NCBI GenBank assembly: GCA_002490835.1
Contig: DKUU01000025.1
Span: forward strand, 62,001 to 126,000
DNA length: 64,000 nt
Direction: 5' to 3'
From: Lachnospiraceae bacterium UBA7196
GTDB lineage: Bacteria > Bacillota > Clostridia > Lachnospirales > Lachnospiraceae
This document shows positions 6,437 to 14,824 of the stretch, one piece after another. Position 1 is the first letter of the stretch, and each line of letters opens with the position of its first letter. Below the pieces are notes generated by a model. That model searched no databases and had not been told where the DNA came from. It saw only the letters and a list, made by a program, of their open reading frames with translations. The position numbers were made by a program, and so were the translations under genes.

Positions 6437-8758
6437 TTACAACTCATTGATCGTTTCCGTGATCGCCATCCCTTTAATCCGCTTGGCTGGTGCGATGACC
6501 GCCGCAAAGCACGACGTGACAATCAGAACAACGATAACCGCGAGCGAGGAAAACGGAATCTGCCAGCTTCCACCGAAATGATTTACAATCATCGTGCGGA
6601 AAATCAAATAATGGAATGCCAGCCCGATGATCGTCCCGACAAACAGTCCCCAGAGTGCATAGGTAACTGCCACCGCCGTGATCATCCTTGTGATCTGTCT
6701 GCTCTCCATACCCACGGCGCGCATTGCGCCATACTGCCTGATCCTTGCGGACACGCCCATGGAAATATTGTTCATGATATTTAACACCGTGATAAAGGAA
6801 ATGATCGTCAAAAAACCGTATGCCGCCACCCGCAGAACCCAAAAGCTGCCGTGCAGCTCCGCTTGTTCCGCTCTGCGATCGACAAATTCATAAGTCCCGG
6901 CCAGAAACTTCACCTGATTCTCGACCGCCTCCCCAGCGTCTTTCTCCAAAATGATATTAATCATCATATACCCTGAATCTTTTGTCAGGCGCTCAAATGT
7001 TTCTTCGGAACAGACGATTACGGGAGATCCGCTGACACTGCCGATTCCTTCCGTCATAACGCAGGCAATCTCCAGTTCCTGCTCTCCGATCCTTACTTTG
7101 TCACCCACATTAAATTTACCGCTTTCACTAAAAATGCTGCTCATATAAACAGAATCCCCGTAAACCTTTGACAGATCACCGCTTGCCACCGACTTTTTGA
7201 AACCTTCCATCAGATATTCATCATAGGATACCAGATCGACTGTCCTTTCGTTCCCGTTAATCAAAACAGGCTGTTTTACAGCATACATCGTGCCAAAGGC
7301 GTGTTCCACACCCGGTATCTGCGAAAGTTTCCCCGCCAGTTCCCTGTCTATGACATTTTCTTCACATGCGATTGCGAGATCCGGTGAAAATTTGCTTTCC
7401 GAGGGAAGCAGTTTTTTCACAATGTCAAGGCAGGAAGAAAAAGCAAGAAACAAAACAATCGTAAGCGCAAAAGACCCCGTCATCAGAAACAGATTTTTCT
7501 TAGCCGCCTTCGCATGATGAATACCGAGCGATGTCTCCACTTTGAAAAATCCGGTATTTGCCGCATGGCTGACCGTCTTTGTCTCCTGCGCATTGCCGGA
7601 CACTGCCGCGACAGGAGACACCTTCGCCGCCTGTTTTGCGGGAGACTGCGCCGCAAGAAACACTGTGATAATACCGATTGCAATACCGCTGATGATTCCG
7701 CCTGCGCTCACACCAAAGAGCGGCAAATCCGCCCATTCTCCCTTGACTGCAAAGCGTAATACCACACACACCGCCCAACACATTACGACACCTAACAAAC
7801 ACCCTGTCGGAATAGCGCTCTTACACCAATTCAGCGCTTCCAATCTCACAAAACGCACGACCTGTTCCTTACTTGCACCGATGCAGCGCATCATACCAAA
7901 GAAACTCGTCCTCTGGGCAACCGTGCTGTTCATACAGCTTGAGATCATAAAGATACCAGCAAGCAGAACAAACACAAAACAGGCGATGATCATGGGATAA
8001 AGATTCTTCATCGTTTCATTGCTGCTTGCCCCCATCAGACCAAGGACAGCCGTATTCTCGTCCACGTTTTCCTCTGTCAATCCATACTGTTCTTTGATAT
8101 CCGCTATTCCATTTTTGATATCGGCATTCTTATAAAAACGAAGATAATATTTCGTCCCGGCATCAATCTCGTTTCCGTTGCAGATGCTCTGAAAGGCAGC
8201 GCGGTTCAGATAGACACAGCAGCCGTCGACGATCTCATTCCACTCCGAATCATCTTCATAAAAAGCAGATATCGTAACGTCAAAGGCTCCTGCAGGCGTC
8301 TGCAAAGTAACGCCGTCTCCCACTTTAACACCGAACAGCTCTTTCGCATCGGCAGAAAGCGCGACCTCCTGATTCATAATGGGATAGGAACCTTCTTTTT
8401 GATAGTTCATAATCTCGGACAAATAGCTTTCTTCCACACCGTATAACACAATATTTTTATCTTTTAAATAATAGCCCTCGTCCCTGTTGGTATTTTTCTC
8501 ACTGTACTCACAGAAAATCCCCACATCCGGACGCTGCCTGACTTGCTGCGCGATATCTTCCTCTACGCCTGCCAGTGCTATATGATAGTTACCATGTTTT
8601 TTGATCATTACTTCCTGCTGCCCTCTGGCCAACATTTCCGCCATGGAAAAAATCGTCGTAATCAGAAACACCGCCAGCACGATACAAAGGCGCGTCATGC
8701 GGCTCTGGCGCTTGTGAACCCGCGCGGAAACCGCTACCAGACTTAGATAACTCTTCAT
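6437..8758 (-). CDS. ABC transporter permease, FtsX/MacB-like
   Basis: A 773-residue membrane protein with a duplicated FtsX-type plan: an N-terminal segment (about 20-42), a long extracytoplasmic domain, a group of three spans ending near residue 370 with IAIGIITVFLAAQSPAKQAA, then a second copy with a span near 420, another extracytoplasmic domain and three final spans closing with IVTSCFAAVIAPAKRIKG. The ATG at 8758 is used; a TTG two codons upstream is less likely. It pairs with the ATPase at 8887 and sits in an operon with a histidine kinase and response regulator. In Bacillota that combination often senses or removes antimicrobial peptides, but this is inference. The start overlaps a possible small coupling ORF. 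Confidence 0.85.
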   Translation of the reverse strand: MKSYLSLVAVSARVHKRQSRMTRLCIVLAVFLITTIFSMAEMLARGQQEVMIKKHGNYHIALAGVEEDIAQQVRQRPDVGIFCEYSEKNTNRDEGYYLKDKNIVLYGVEESYLSEIMNYQKEGSYPIMNQEVALSADAKELFGVKVGDGVTLQTPAGAFDVTISAFYEDDSEWNEIVDGCCVYLNRAAFQSICNGNEIDAGTKYYLRFYKNADIKNGIADIKEQYGLTEENVDENTAVLGLMGASSNETMKNLYPMIIACFVFVLLAGIFMISSCMNSTVAQRTSFFGMMRCIGASKEQVVRFVRLEALNWCKSAIPTGCLLGVVMCWAVCVVLRFAVKGEWADLPLFGVSAGGIISGIAIGIITVFLAAQSPAKQAAKVSPVAAVSGNAQETKTVSHAANTGFFKVETSLGIHHAKAAKKNLFLMTGSFALTIVLFLAFSSCLDIVKKLLPSESKFSPDLAIACEENVIDRELAGKLSQIPGVEHAFGTMYAVKQPVLINGNERTVDLVSYDEYLMEGFKKSVASGDLSKVYGDSVYMSSIFSESGKFNVGDKVRIGEQELEIACVMTEGIGSVSGSPVIVCSEETFERLTKDSGYMMINIILEKDAGEAVENQVKFLAGTYEFVDRRAEQAELHGSFWVLRVAAYGFLTIISFITVLNIMNNISMGVSARIRQYGAMRAVGMESRQITRMITAVAVTYALWGLFVGTIIGLAFHYLIFRTMIVNHFGGSWQIPFSSLAVIVVLIVTSCFAAVIAPAKRIKGMAITETINEL

Positions 8759-8877
8759 GCGCAATCACCACCCCTCTCCGATTCCGGCATGGCCGATGTC
8801 TTTTCGTCGTTCATCTGCCTTGGCTTTCTTCCATGCTGCATTTCGCTGCCGTCTTCCCGAACATCCTGTACTCTCAA
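8755..8877 (-). CDS. Possible 40-residue leader ORF coupled to the permease
   Basis: In the 128-base gap between the ATPase stop and the permease start, a TTG at 8877 lies five bases after AGGAG and opens a 40-codon frame that closes with TGA overlapping the permease ATG (ATGA). The peptide is polar, rich in Glu, Arg and Gln, and resembles nothing I know. Its likely role, if translated, is translational coupling to a permease that has only a weak ribosome site. It may equally be chance. Confidence 0.3.
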   Translation of the reverse strand: MRVQDVREDGSEMQHGRKPRQMNDEKTSAMPESERGGDCA

Positions 8878-8886
8878 TTCCTCTCC

Positions 8887-9591
8887 TTACTCAGCAGACA
8901 GCTCTCTGCCATCCTGCGCCCTCCCAAAGTCCGTCAGCACGCCGTCCGATACCTGCAGCACCCGATCCGCCGTATGCGCAATGGTGCGGTTATGGGTGAT
9001 CATAATGATGGTCTGCTCATACTTCTTTGACGCCTCTTTTAACAAAGCGATCACTTCTCTGCTGTTTACCGTATCGAGATTTCCCGTCGGCTCGTCCGCA
9101 AGGATCAGTGCGGGGCGGGTCAGTAAGGCTCTCCCGATCGCCACCCTCTGCTGCTGTCCGCCGGAAAGCTGGCTCGGCAGATGGTTTCTCCGCTCTTTTA
9201 GGTTCAGCACGGTAAGCAGTTCCTCCAGATACTGCCGGTCCGGCTTCTGATAATCGAGCAGTACCGGAAAGATGATATTCTGCTCCACGGTCAGCTCCGG
9301 TATCAGGTTAAACGCCTGAAAGATAAAACCGATGTTTCGCCGCCTAAAAATGGTCAGTTTCCTGTCATTCATAGCATAAATATCTTTGCCGTCGATCGTG
9401 ACCATGCCGGTATTTGGCACATCCAGCGCACCGATCATGTTAAGAAGCGTACTCTTGCCGGAACCGGACTCACCGACGATCGCCACAAACTCGCCCTTGG
9501 GAACGGAGAAGCTGACATTTTTCAGGGCATGCACCTCCGTCTCCCCGCTGCCGTAGGTCTTGCTGATTTTGTTGACTTCCAATAGATTCAT
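8887..9591 (-). CDS. ABC transporter ATP-binding protein, MacB/LolD-like
   Basis: A 234-residue ATPase with Walker A GESGSGKST near residues 39-47, Q-loop within GFIFQAFNLIPELTVEQN, signature LSGGQQQRVAIGRAL, Walker B LILADEPTGNLD and the H-loop in IIMITHNRTIA. These motifs are characteristic of the MacB/LolD/FtsE group that works with FtsX-type permeases. The ATG follows AGAGGTG at good spacing. It precedes the permease gene and follows the kinase gene after 150 bases, a gap that carries a small dyad and may hold a separate promoter. Confidence 0.92.
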   Translation of the reverse strand: MNLLEVNKISKTYGSGETEVHALKNVSFSVPKGEFVAIVGESGSGKSTLLNMIGALDVPNTGMVTIDGKDIYAMNDRKLTIFRRRNIGFIFQAFNLIPELTVEQNIIFPVLLDYQKPDRQYLEELLTVLNLKERRNHLPSQLSGGQQQRVAIGRALLTRPALILADEPTGNLDTVNSREVIALLKEASKKYEQTIIMITHNRTIAHTADRVLQVSDGVLTDFGRAQDGRELSAE

Positions 9592-9664
9592 AATATCAAC
9601 ACCTCTTTTCTTTTTGATAGTGTCAATATAGCAAAGTATTCCAACATCCCTATTGCAGACAGAC

Positions 9665-9676
9665 TACAATTTTGTA
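9665..9676. promoter_or_regulatory. Small dyad upstream of the ABC ATPase gene
   Basis: TACAATTTTGTA has five-base arms around a two-base centre, in the 150-base gap between the kinase stop and the ATPase start. A binding site for the neighbouring response regulator is possible; no clear promoter hexamers were found with it. Confidence 0.25.
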
Positions 9677-9744
9677 AGAATTGCAAGGCGCCGCCATAAT
9701 GATGAAACTGGTGCGAATCGCATAACTATAATGGAATTTTACAG

Positions 9745-10773
9745 TCATCTCATAAAGTTTAAAATGAAAGAAGTCCCAGCGCCCGGCGTACTGTCCACCT
9801 CGATTGTCCCGCCGTGAGTCTCCACGATCGCTTTCGTCAGAGACAGCCCCAGTCCGATGCCCTGCGTGTCCTTGGAATAGCGGCTTCTGTAAAACCGCTT
9901 AAAGATATGATAGAGATCCTCCGGATCAATGCCGCTCCCGTTGTCCTTCACCGTGATCTGCACAAAAGAAGTAAAGGCCCTCCACTCAATGCGGATCACA
10001 CCACCCTCACCCGTATGGTCAAGGGCATTTTTGACAAGGTTGCTGACCGCCTCAACGATCCAGCATTTATCACAAAGAAGCGAGACACTTTCATCGCCCG
10101 CCAAAATAATTTCCTTCTCCTCCTGCGCGGCGCGAAGGGCAAAAGAGTCCCTTACCCTTTCGGCAAAATCAGCCACGTTTTCCAACGACTTCTCCAACAC
10201 GATCATACCCGCATCCAGTTTGGTGATTTTCAGAAGATTTTGTACCAGCGTCTCGATGCGGTCCAGTTCCTGCTCGGAAAGTCTGATAAACTCCTGCATC
10301 GTAGAAGGATCGCCCGTCTCCTCCTGCAAAATGCCATTATAAATATTGAGGGCGGCAAGCGGTGTCTTTAGCTGGTGTGAAATATCAGATATCGTCTGCT
10401 TCAAGAATCGCTTCGCGCTCTTTTCTTTCTCAACATGGGCGTTTAGAATGGAAACCAGAGAGTTGACTTCGTGAAATAGTCTAAATAATTCGCCTTCGTC
10501 ATTACACTCGATCATAACGTCCCTACTGCCGGCGATATAATCCATAATCTGCGAAATGGCGTCTTCCATGATCCCGTGCTGCTCTTTAAAATAACGGTAA
10601 CAGAGAAACAAAATCCCGCCGCTCATGCAGATAGAAAAAAATAGAATGGGAAGCGCTTCTTTTCCCACTCTCAAGTACATAAATAATACAGAAACCGCCG
10701 TAAAGAATCCCATGCAGGCGACCATCCCAACAAAAAGTCTTTTAATTTTTCGATTTGCCATGATTCTTGTCAT
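9745..10773 (-). CDS. Two-component sensor histidine kinase
   Basis: A 342-residue kinase with two N-terminal membrane spans and almost no extracellular loop (residues about 12-55), like intramembrane-sensing or transporter-coupled kinases. The phosphoacceptor is in ISHQLKTPLAALN near residue 135; the ATPase domain has N-box NLVKNALDHT, DNGSGI and GIGLGLSLTKAI. It overlaps the response regulator stop by four bases (ATGA), so the pair is co-translated. Lack of a sensing loop fits a kinase that reads the activity of the downstream ABC transporter, a mechanism known for BceS-type kinases; here it is inference. Confidence 0.92.
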   Translation of the reverse strand: MTRIMANRKIKRLFVGMVACMGFFTAVSVLFMYLRVGKEALPILFFSICMSGGILFLCYRYFKEQHGIMEDAISQIMDYIAGSRDVMIECNDEGELFRLFHEVNSLVSILNAHVEKEKSAKRFLKQTISDISHQLKTPLAALNIYNGILQEETGDPSTMQEFIRLSEQELDRIETLVQNLLKITKLDAGMIVLEKSLENVADFAERVRDSFALRAAQEEKEIILAGDESVSLLCDKCWIVEAVSNLVKNALDHTGEGGVIRIEWRAFTSFVQITVKDNGSGIDPEDLYHIFKRFYRSRYSKDTQGIGLGLSLTKAIVETHGGTIEVDSTPGAGTSFILNFMR

Positions 10774-11468
10774 CTATTATCCTCCGCCGCACTCCATTTA
10801 TATCCCATCCCCCGCACCGTCACAATCCGCTTCGGCTCCCCCGGATCATCCTCGATCTTCATTCTCAGCCTGCGAATATACACGGTTAGGGAATTGTTGT
10901 CGATATAACTCTCATTGCAGTCCCACAGCTTCCCCAAAATCTGTTCCGCGGAAAGGACGCAGTCAGGATTTTCCAAAAATAAGCACAGCAGTTTATACTC
11001 GCTTGCCGTCAGGTCAAGAAGCTGTCCCTTTTTATACACTTCGCCTTTTAAAAGCTGCACACAGATATCGTTAGAAGCAAGTTCCGTGTCAGCAGCGCTA
11101 AAGTTATCGCTTCTGCGCAGCAAAGCATTGATCCGCGACAGAAAAATTGCCAGCTTAAAGGGCTTCGTCATATAATCGTCGCCCCCGATATCCAGACCCA
11201 TGACGATATCCGTCTCCTCATCCGCCGCCGTCAAAAACAGTACCGGTATCTTAGACGTTTCACGCAGTTTTTTGCAGAAATCAAAGCCGGAGCCGTCGGG
11301 GAGTGACACATCCAGTACCGCCAGATCGTAGGTCTCCTTTTCCCACAGCGCAACTGCCTCCCTCGTGGTGCGCGCGACCGTCACCTCATACCCCTGCTTC
11401 TTTAATGCAAAAGTAAGCCCGTTTATCAAACTCAGATCATCTTCTAATAAAAAAAGCCGCTTCTTCAT
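10770..11468 (-). CDS. OmpR/PhoB-family response regulator
   Basis: A 232-residue regulator: receiver domain 1-115 with acidic pocket LEDD, phospho-acceptor Asp in VLDVSLPDGSG near residue 53, and Lys in MTKPF; winged-helix DNA-binding domain about 130-228 with the DNNSLTVYIRRLRMKIEDD and VRGMGYKW signatures. It lies 20 bases after a small secreted protein gene and overlaps the kinase gene. The likely targets are the downstream ABC genes. Confidence 0.93.
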   Translation of the reverse strand: MKKRLFLLEDDLSLINGLTFALKKQGYEVTVARTTREAVALWEKETYDLAVLDVSLPDGSGFDFCKKLRETSKIPVLFLTAADEETDIVMGLDIGGDDYMTKPFKLAIFLSRINALLRRSDNFSAADTELASNDICVQLLKGEVYKKGQLLDLTASEYKLLCLFLENPDCVLSAEQILGKLWDCNESYIDNNSLTVYIRRLRMKIEDDPGEPKRIVTVRGMGYKWSAAEDNR

Positions 11469-11488
11469 AGAATATCCCTTTTCTTATC

Positions 11489-12031
11489 TCATCGCTGCCT
11501 TTCCTGTTCCGTAATTCCCTTTATTTTCCATTGTCGATTTTCTTTTGTCAATATGATACATACCATAAAATCTTCACTATTTGCCGATGCCGCTTCGACA
11601 CTGATCTCCCCATTATCTACTTTCTTTGCCGCTTCTATTGGCATTTCAAAAGGGTATCCGGGGTCATAAGCATCCTGTCTGTACAGCCTTCCCTCCTGCT
11701 CTATGATAATCGGCGCATCACCCTCTGTACTCTGCGACAATATCTTACCTGCCATGTCCCTGGTATAAACCCTGCCCAGTAATTCTTCCAAATCATGGAG
11801 CGTCTCATATTCATCCTGTATTACGTAATACTCTGATTCTCCTATCAAAACGCTGTCTTCCCCCAGATCAACAAATCCGGTGTAAAATATACTCTCAATT
11901 TTATCGTAATCCTCTTTCATACTTTCCAGTATTCTGTCTGCCTTATTTTTGGGCGCGCTAAGATACCAAAAAACCATTGCCAAAATAACTGCAAACACGA
12001 GTATTGCAATAGAAAAGAACCTTTTTTTCAT
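11489..12031 (-). CDS. Secreted or membrane-anchored protein of unknown function
   Basis: A 180-residue protein with an N-terminal hydrophobic segment (MKKRFFSIAILVFAVILAMV) and no lipobox cysteine, so an anchored extracytoplasmic protein is most likely. The ATG at 12031 follows AAGGAGG. The mature part is acidic, with DADR/YDKIES and TEQERQR regions, and does not match a family I can name. As first gene of the response regulator-kinase-ABC operon it could be an accessory sensor or immunity-type protein; that is inference from position only. Confidence 0.65.
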   Translation of the reverse strand: MKKRFFSIAILVFAVILAMVFWYLSAPKNKADRILESMKEDYDKIESIFYTGFVDLGEDSVLIGESEYYVIQDEYETLHDLEELLGRVYTRDMAGKILSQSTEGDAPIIIEQEGRLYRQDAYDPGYPFEMPIEAAKKVDNGEISVEAASANSEDFMVCIILTKENRQWKIKGITEQERQR

Positions 12032-12093
12032 AGATGATCCTCCTTGTATAGGTACCAAAAAATATACGTATATCCCATTTATGATTTAGAAAA

Positions 12094-12117
12094 GCCGGGC
12101 AGTGTCATCTGCCCGGC
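12094..12117 (-). terminator. Terminator of ahcY
   Basis: Perfect nine-base arms GCCGGGCAG and CTGCCCGGC with a six-base loop, 24 bases past the ahcY stop, followed on the minus strand by TTTTC. Confidence 0.8.
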
Positions 12118-12140
12118 AAATATTCATTTTTTACTATCAA

Positions 12141-13388
12141 TTACAGGCTGTAACTGTTCAGATACCTCTCCTGTTCCGGTGTCAGCACGTCAATCTCTTT
12201 GCCGAGGAAGGCAAGTTTTCTTCTGGCTACATCCTTATCCACCTCTTCAGGTACATCGATCAGCTTTTCCGTAAGCTCGCTCGCGTGTTCCACCAGATAT
12301 TTCGCGGAAAGCGCCTGAATCGCAAAACTCATATCCATGATCTCCGCCGGATGCCCGTCGCCTGCCGCCAGATTCACGAGACGGCCCTCCGCCAGCACGA
12401 AGATCCACTGACCGGTAGGCAGCTTGTAGCCCATGATATTCTTTCTCTGCTCCCTGCTCTCCACAGCGTTTGCCTTCAGCCACGCCATATCGATCTCACA
12501 GTCGAAATGTCCCGCGTTACAGAGGATTGCGCCCTCTTTCATCTCGGCAAAATCCTCTTTATCAATAACGCCGTCACAGCCTGTCACGGTAATAAAGAAG
12601 TCTCCTACTTTCGCCGCTTCCTTCATCGGCATCACATCGAAGCCGTCCATCACCGCCTCAATTGCCTTGATCGGGTCGATCTCGGTCACGATGACCCGCG
12701 CGCCCAGCCCTTTCGCCCTCATAGCCGTGCCTTTACCGCACCAGCCGTAGCCAGCCACAACGACGATCTTGCCTGCCACGATCAGGTTCGTGGTCCTGTT
12801 GATACCATCCCAAACGGACTGTCCCGTGCCGTATCTGTTATCAAAGAAATGCTTGCAGGCCGCATTGTTCACGCGAACCATGGGGAACTTCAATTCGCCC
12901 GCCTTATTCATCGCTTCCAGACGGATAATGCCTGTGGTCGTTTCCTCGCAGCCGCCGATGATGTTCGGGATCAGGTGCTTCATTTCCTTATGCACCATAT
13001 TGACCAGATCGCCGCCGTCATCGATGATGATATTCGGCCCCGCCTCCAGCACCGCGCGGATATGGTTTTCGTATTCCTCGGGTGTCGCATCGTACCATGC
13101 GTGTACCTCAAGTCCCGCCTTCACAAGCGCTGCCGCCACATCGTCCTGCGTAGACAACGGGTTGGAGCCTGTCACATACATTTCAGCCCCGCCAGCCGCC
13201 AGCACCAGACACAGATATGCGGTCTTTGCCTCCAAGTGTACGGACAGCGTCACTTTCTTGCCCGCAAACGGCTTACTTTCACTAAATTCTTTTTCCAGTG
13301 TGCGAAGCAGATCACAGTTCCTTTTCACCCACTCGATCTTTCTCTCACCGGATTCGGCAAGATTAATGTCTCTGATTTCACTGCTCAT
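12141..13388 (-). CDS. ahcY: Adenosylhomocysteinase (S-adenosylhomocysteine hydrolase)
   Basis: A 415-residue NAD-dependent enzyme that splits S-adenosylhomocysteine to adenosine and homocysteine. Recognisable blocks: HLEAKTAYLCLVLAAGGAEM near the N-terminus, DDGGDLV, GGCEETTTGI, the NAD fold VVAGYGWCGKGTAMRAKGLG near residue 210, GHFDCEID, and the C-terminal KLAFLGKEIDVLTPEQERYL. The length is that of the shorter archaeal/clostridial type rather than the insert-bearing eukaryotic form. Start ATG follows GAGGAGG. It is a single gene with a terminator and its own promoter crossed by a dyad. An MtaD-type deaminase for the same substrate is 1.4 kb away. Confidence 0.96.
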   Translation of the reverse strand: MSSEIRDINLAESGERKIEWVKRNCDLLRTLEKEFSESKPFAGKKVTLSVHLEAKTAYLCLVLAAGGAEMYVTGSNPLSTQDDVAAALVKAGLEVHAWYDATPEEYENHIRAVLEAGPNIIIDDGGDLVNMVHKEMKHLIPNIIGGCEETTTGIIRLEAMNKAGELKFPMVRVNNAACKHFFDNRYGTGQSVWDGINRTTNLIVAGKIVVVAGYGWCGKGTAMRAKGLGARVIVTEIDPIKAIEAVMDGFDVMPMKEAAKVGDFFITVTGCDGVIDKEDFAEMKEGAILCNAGHFDCEIDMAWLKANAVESREQRKNIMGYKLPTGQWIFVLAEGRLVNLAAGDGHPAEIMDMSFAIQALSAKYLVEHASELTEKLIDVPEEVDKDVARRKLAFLGKEIDVLTPEQERYLNSYSL

Positions 13389-13427
13389 TGATAGTGTCCT
13401 CCTCTAGTCATTATCAGCCGAATTTTT

Positions 13428-13460
13428 ATTATAGTGATGGTCGTCTGTCCTATCATCACT
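13428..13460 (-). promoter_or_regulatory. ahcY promoter region with dyad
   Basis: TATAAT is at 13428-13433 on the minus strand. Directly upstream is an inverted repeat, AGTGATG (13433-13439) and CATCACT (13454-13460), which occupies the spacer and the place of the -35. No good -35 is visible, so the dyad may bind an activator or repressor. Confidence 0.45.
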
Positions 13461-13480
13461 TATTTGTCACGAGACCTGCC

Positions 13481-14716
13481 TTATACGCTCGTCTCGAAAA
13501 ACATCTCCTTATACCAGCAGACGGTCTCCGTATACGCCTGATAAATGGTATCCGTATCCACATTCAGCACAATGAGCTGTCTGCTGATCTCCTGCCAGTC
13601 CGCCGCCTCATAGCTGACCACAAACGAGTATATTCCTGCAAGATTACCCTTTCTGCGCACCAGCGCATCCTCAATCTCCTTGGAAACCGTAACCATCTTA
13701 AGCGCCTCTTCCATCGGCATATTCAGGATGATGTCCAAAATAGAGAACAGGCCCATCAGGAAGACCTCGGAAGACTTCATCCCCAGACCAAAGACAGGGG
13801 CAAGGCATTCCATGAACTTTGCGCGCAGCATGGAAGTACGCGCGACTTCGTTTGGTCTGTCCGCGCACAATTCTTTAGTGATCACGGTATTGATCCATTT
13901 TTTAAGCTCACGCTGTCCTAAGATAGCCGCTGCGTGACGAATGGATGTCACCTGAGAATTGATGGCGATGTGATTCACCATTTTCAAAAGCTCCACCACC
14001 AGCGCGGTATCGCGTCCGATGACGTCCGCTGCCTTTGTCAGTTCAAAGTCCACATCGTTGACGATATTCATCAGTTCCAAATAATTGATCTTCAGCGGGG
14101 ATACCTCCGTCTCTCCCTTTGTGATCGGAATACGGTAAAATGTTCCCTCAAATAAATGAAAATTATCGTCATCCTTTAAACTGTCAAAAATTTCCTGACT
14201 GCCAATATTACCCACGCACATCTTAATCTGCGGATACTGCCGTCTGAAATAAATCTTGATCTTGGAAAGATCCATCTCGGTCTGATCCAGAATCACATAA
14301 TCCATCAGCCTGAGGATTTCTTTATTGGCCTCATACTGGCTCACGGGAAGTTTTGAAATGGCGAGCTTGTAACCCTCGTCCTTCAGCTGCGCAAACCGAT
14401 TTCGGTAAGCCTCCGTATTCTCTATGGCATTGTCAAACACGAAGACCACCCGCCCCCGAAGGTCTTCGCACTGCGTCTCCAGATCGGAAGAAAACACCGC
14501 AATGTGACTTACCGGGATCAACACGTCGGTCCCCGGCGAAAGGGTGTCAATGCCAATATTGTGTACAATCTCTACACCCTCAATCTCCGCCAGACCATTG
14601 GGGCTGCTCGAGCCGAAAATCGGCGGATTCAAAAGACAGTTCTCTCTCTGCGACACCAACGCATAAGCGGAGACCTTCATATCTTTGTCAAAATACGGAA
14701 TCAGTGTTGCCAGCAT
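13481..14716 (-). CDS. HDOD-domain signalling protein with degenerate EAL-like N-terminus
   Basis: A 411-residue cytoplasmic protein. The C-terminal part (about 205-385) is an HDOD domain (VDFELTKAADVIGRDTALVV, then SIRHAAAILGQRELKKWI). The N-terminal part resembles the YuxH-type EAL module but lacks an E-A-L motif and most catalytic acids, so c-di-GMP hydrolysis is unlikely. Family members act as signalling scaffolds; no substrate is known. Start ATG follows AAGGGGGG. It stands alone between ahcY and the deaminase gene. Confidence 0.8.
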   Translation of the reverse strand: MLATLIPYFDKDMKVSAYALVSQRENCLLNPPIFGSSSPNGLAEIEGVEIVHNIGIDTLSPGTDVLIPVSHIAVFSSDLETQCEDLRGRVVFVFDNAIENTEAYRNRFAQLKDEGYKLAISKLPVSQYEANKEILRLMDYVILDQTEMDLSKIKIYFRRQYPQIKMCVGNIGSQEIFDSLKDDDNFHLFEGTFYRIPITKGETEVSPLKINYLELMNIVNDVDFELTKAADVIGRDTALVVELLKMVNHIAINSQVTSIRHAAAILGQRELKKWINTVITKELCADRPNEVARTSMLRAKFMECLAPVFGLGMKSSEVFLMGLFSILDIILNMPMEEALKMVTVSKEIEDALVRRKGNLAGIYSFVVSYEAADWQEISRQLIVLNVDTDTIYQAYTETVCWYKEMFFETSV

Positions 14717-14758
14717 AATATTTCCCCCCTTATTGATTCAGTAAAGGTTATCGCGTAT

Positions 14759-14764
14759 ATTATA
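14759..14764 (-). promoter_or_regulatory. -10 element upstream of the HDOD gene
   Basis: TATAAT on the minus strand, about 43 bases before the ATG. The matching -35 region is weak (TGGAAT at 17 bases), so confidence is low. Confidence 0.35.
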
Positions 14765-14824
14765 TCAGATATTTTTCTCTAATTCCAGAAAAATAACGAA
14801 AATCAGGGAAAATCTTGCCAATTA

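Noticed and set aside
12102..13391. Long plus-strand ORF opposite ahcY (429 codons)
   Set aside because: It mirrors the well-recognised adenosylhomocysteinase on the other strand, has no ribosome site and its translation is rich in His, Arg and Cys like other shadow frames.
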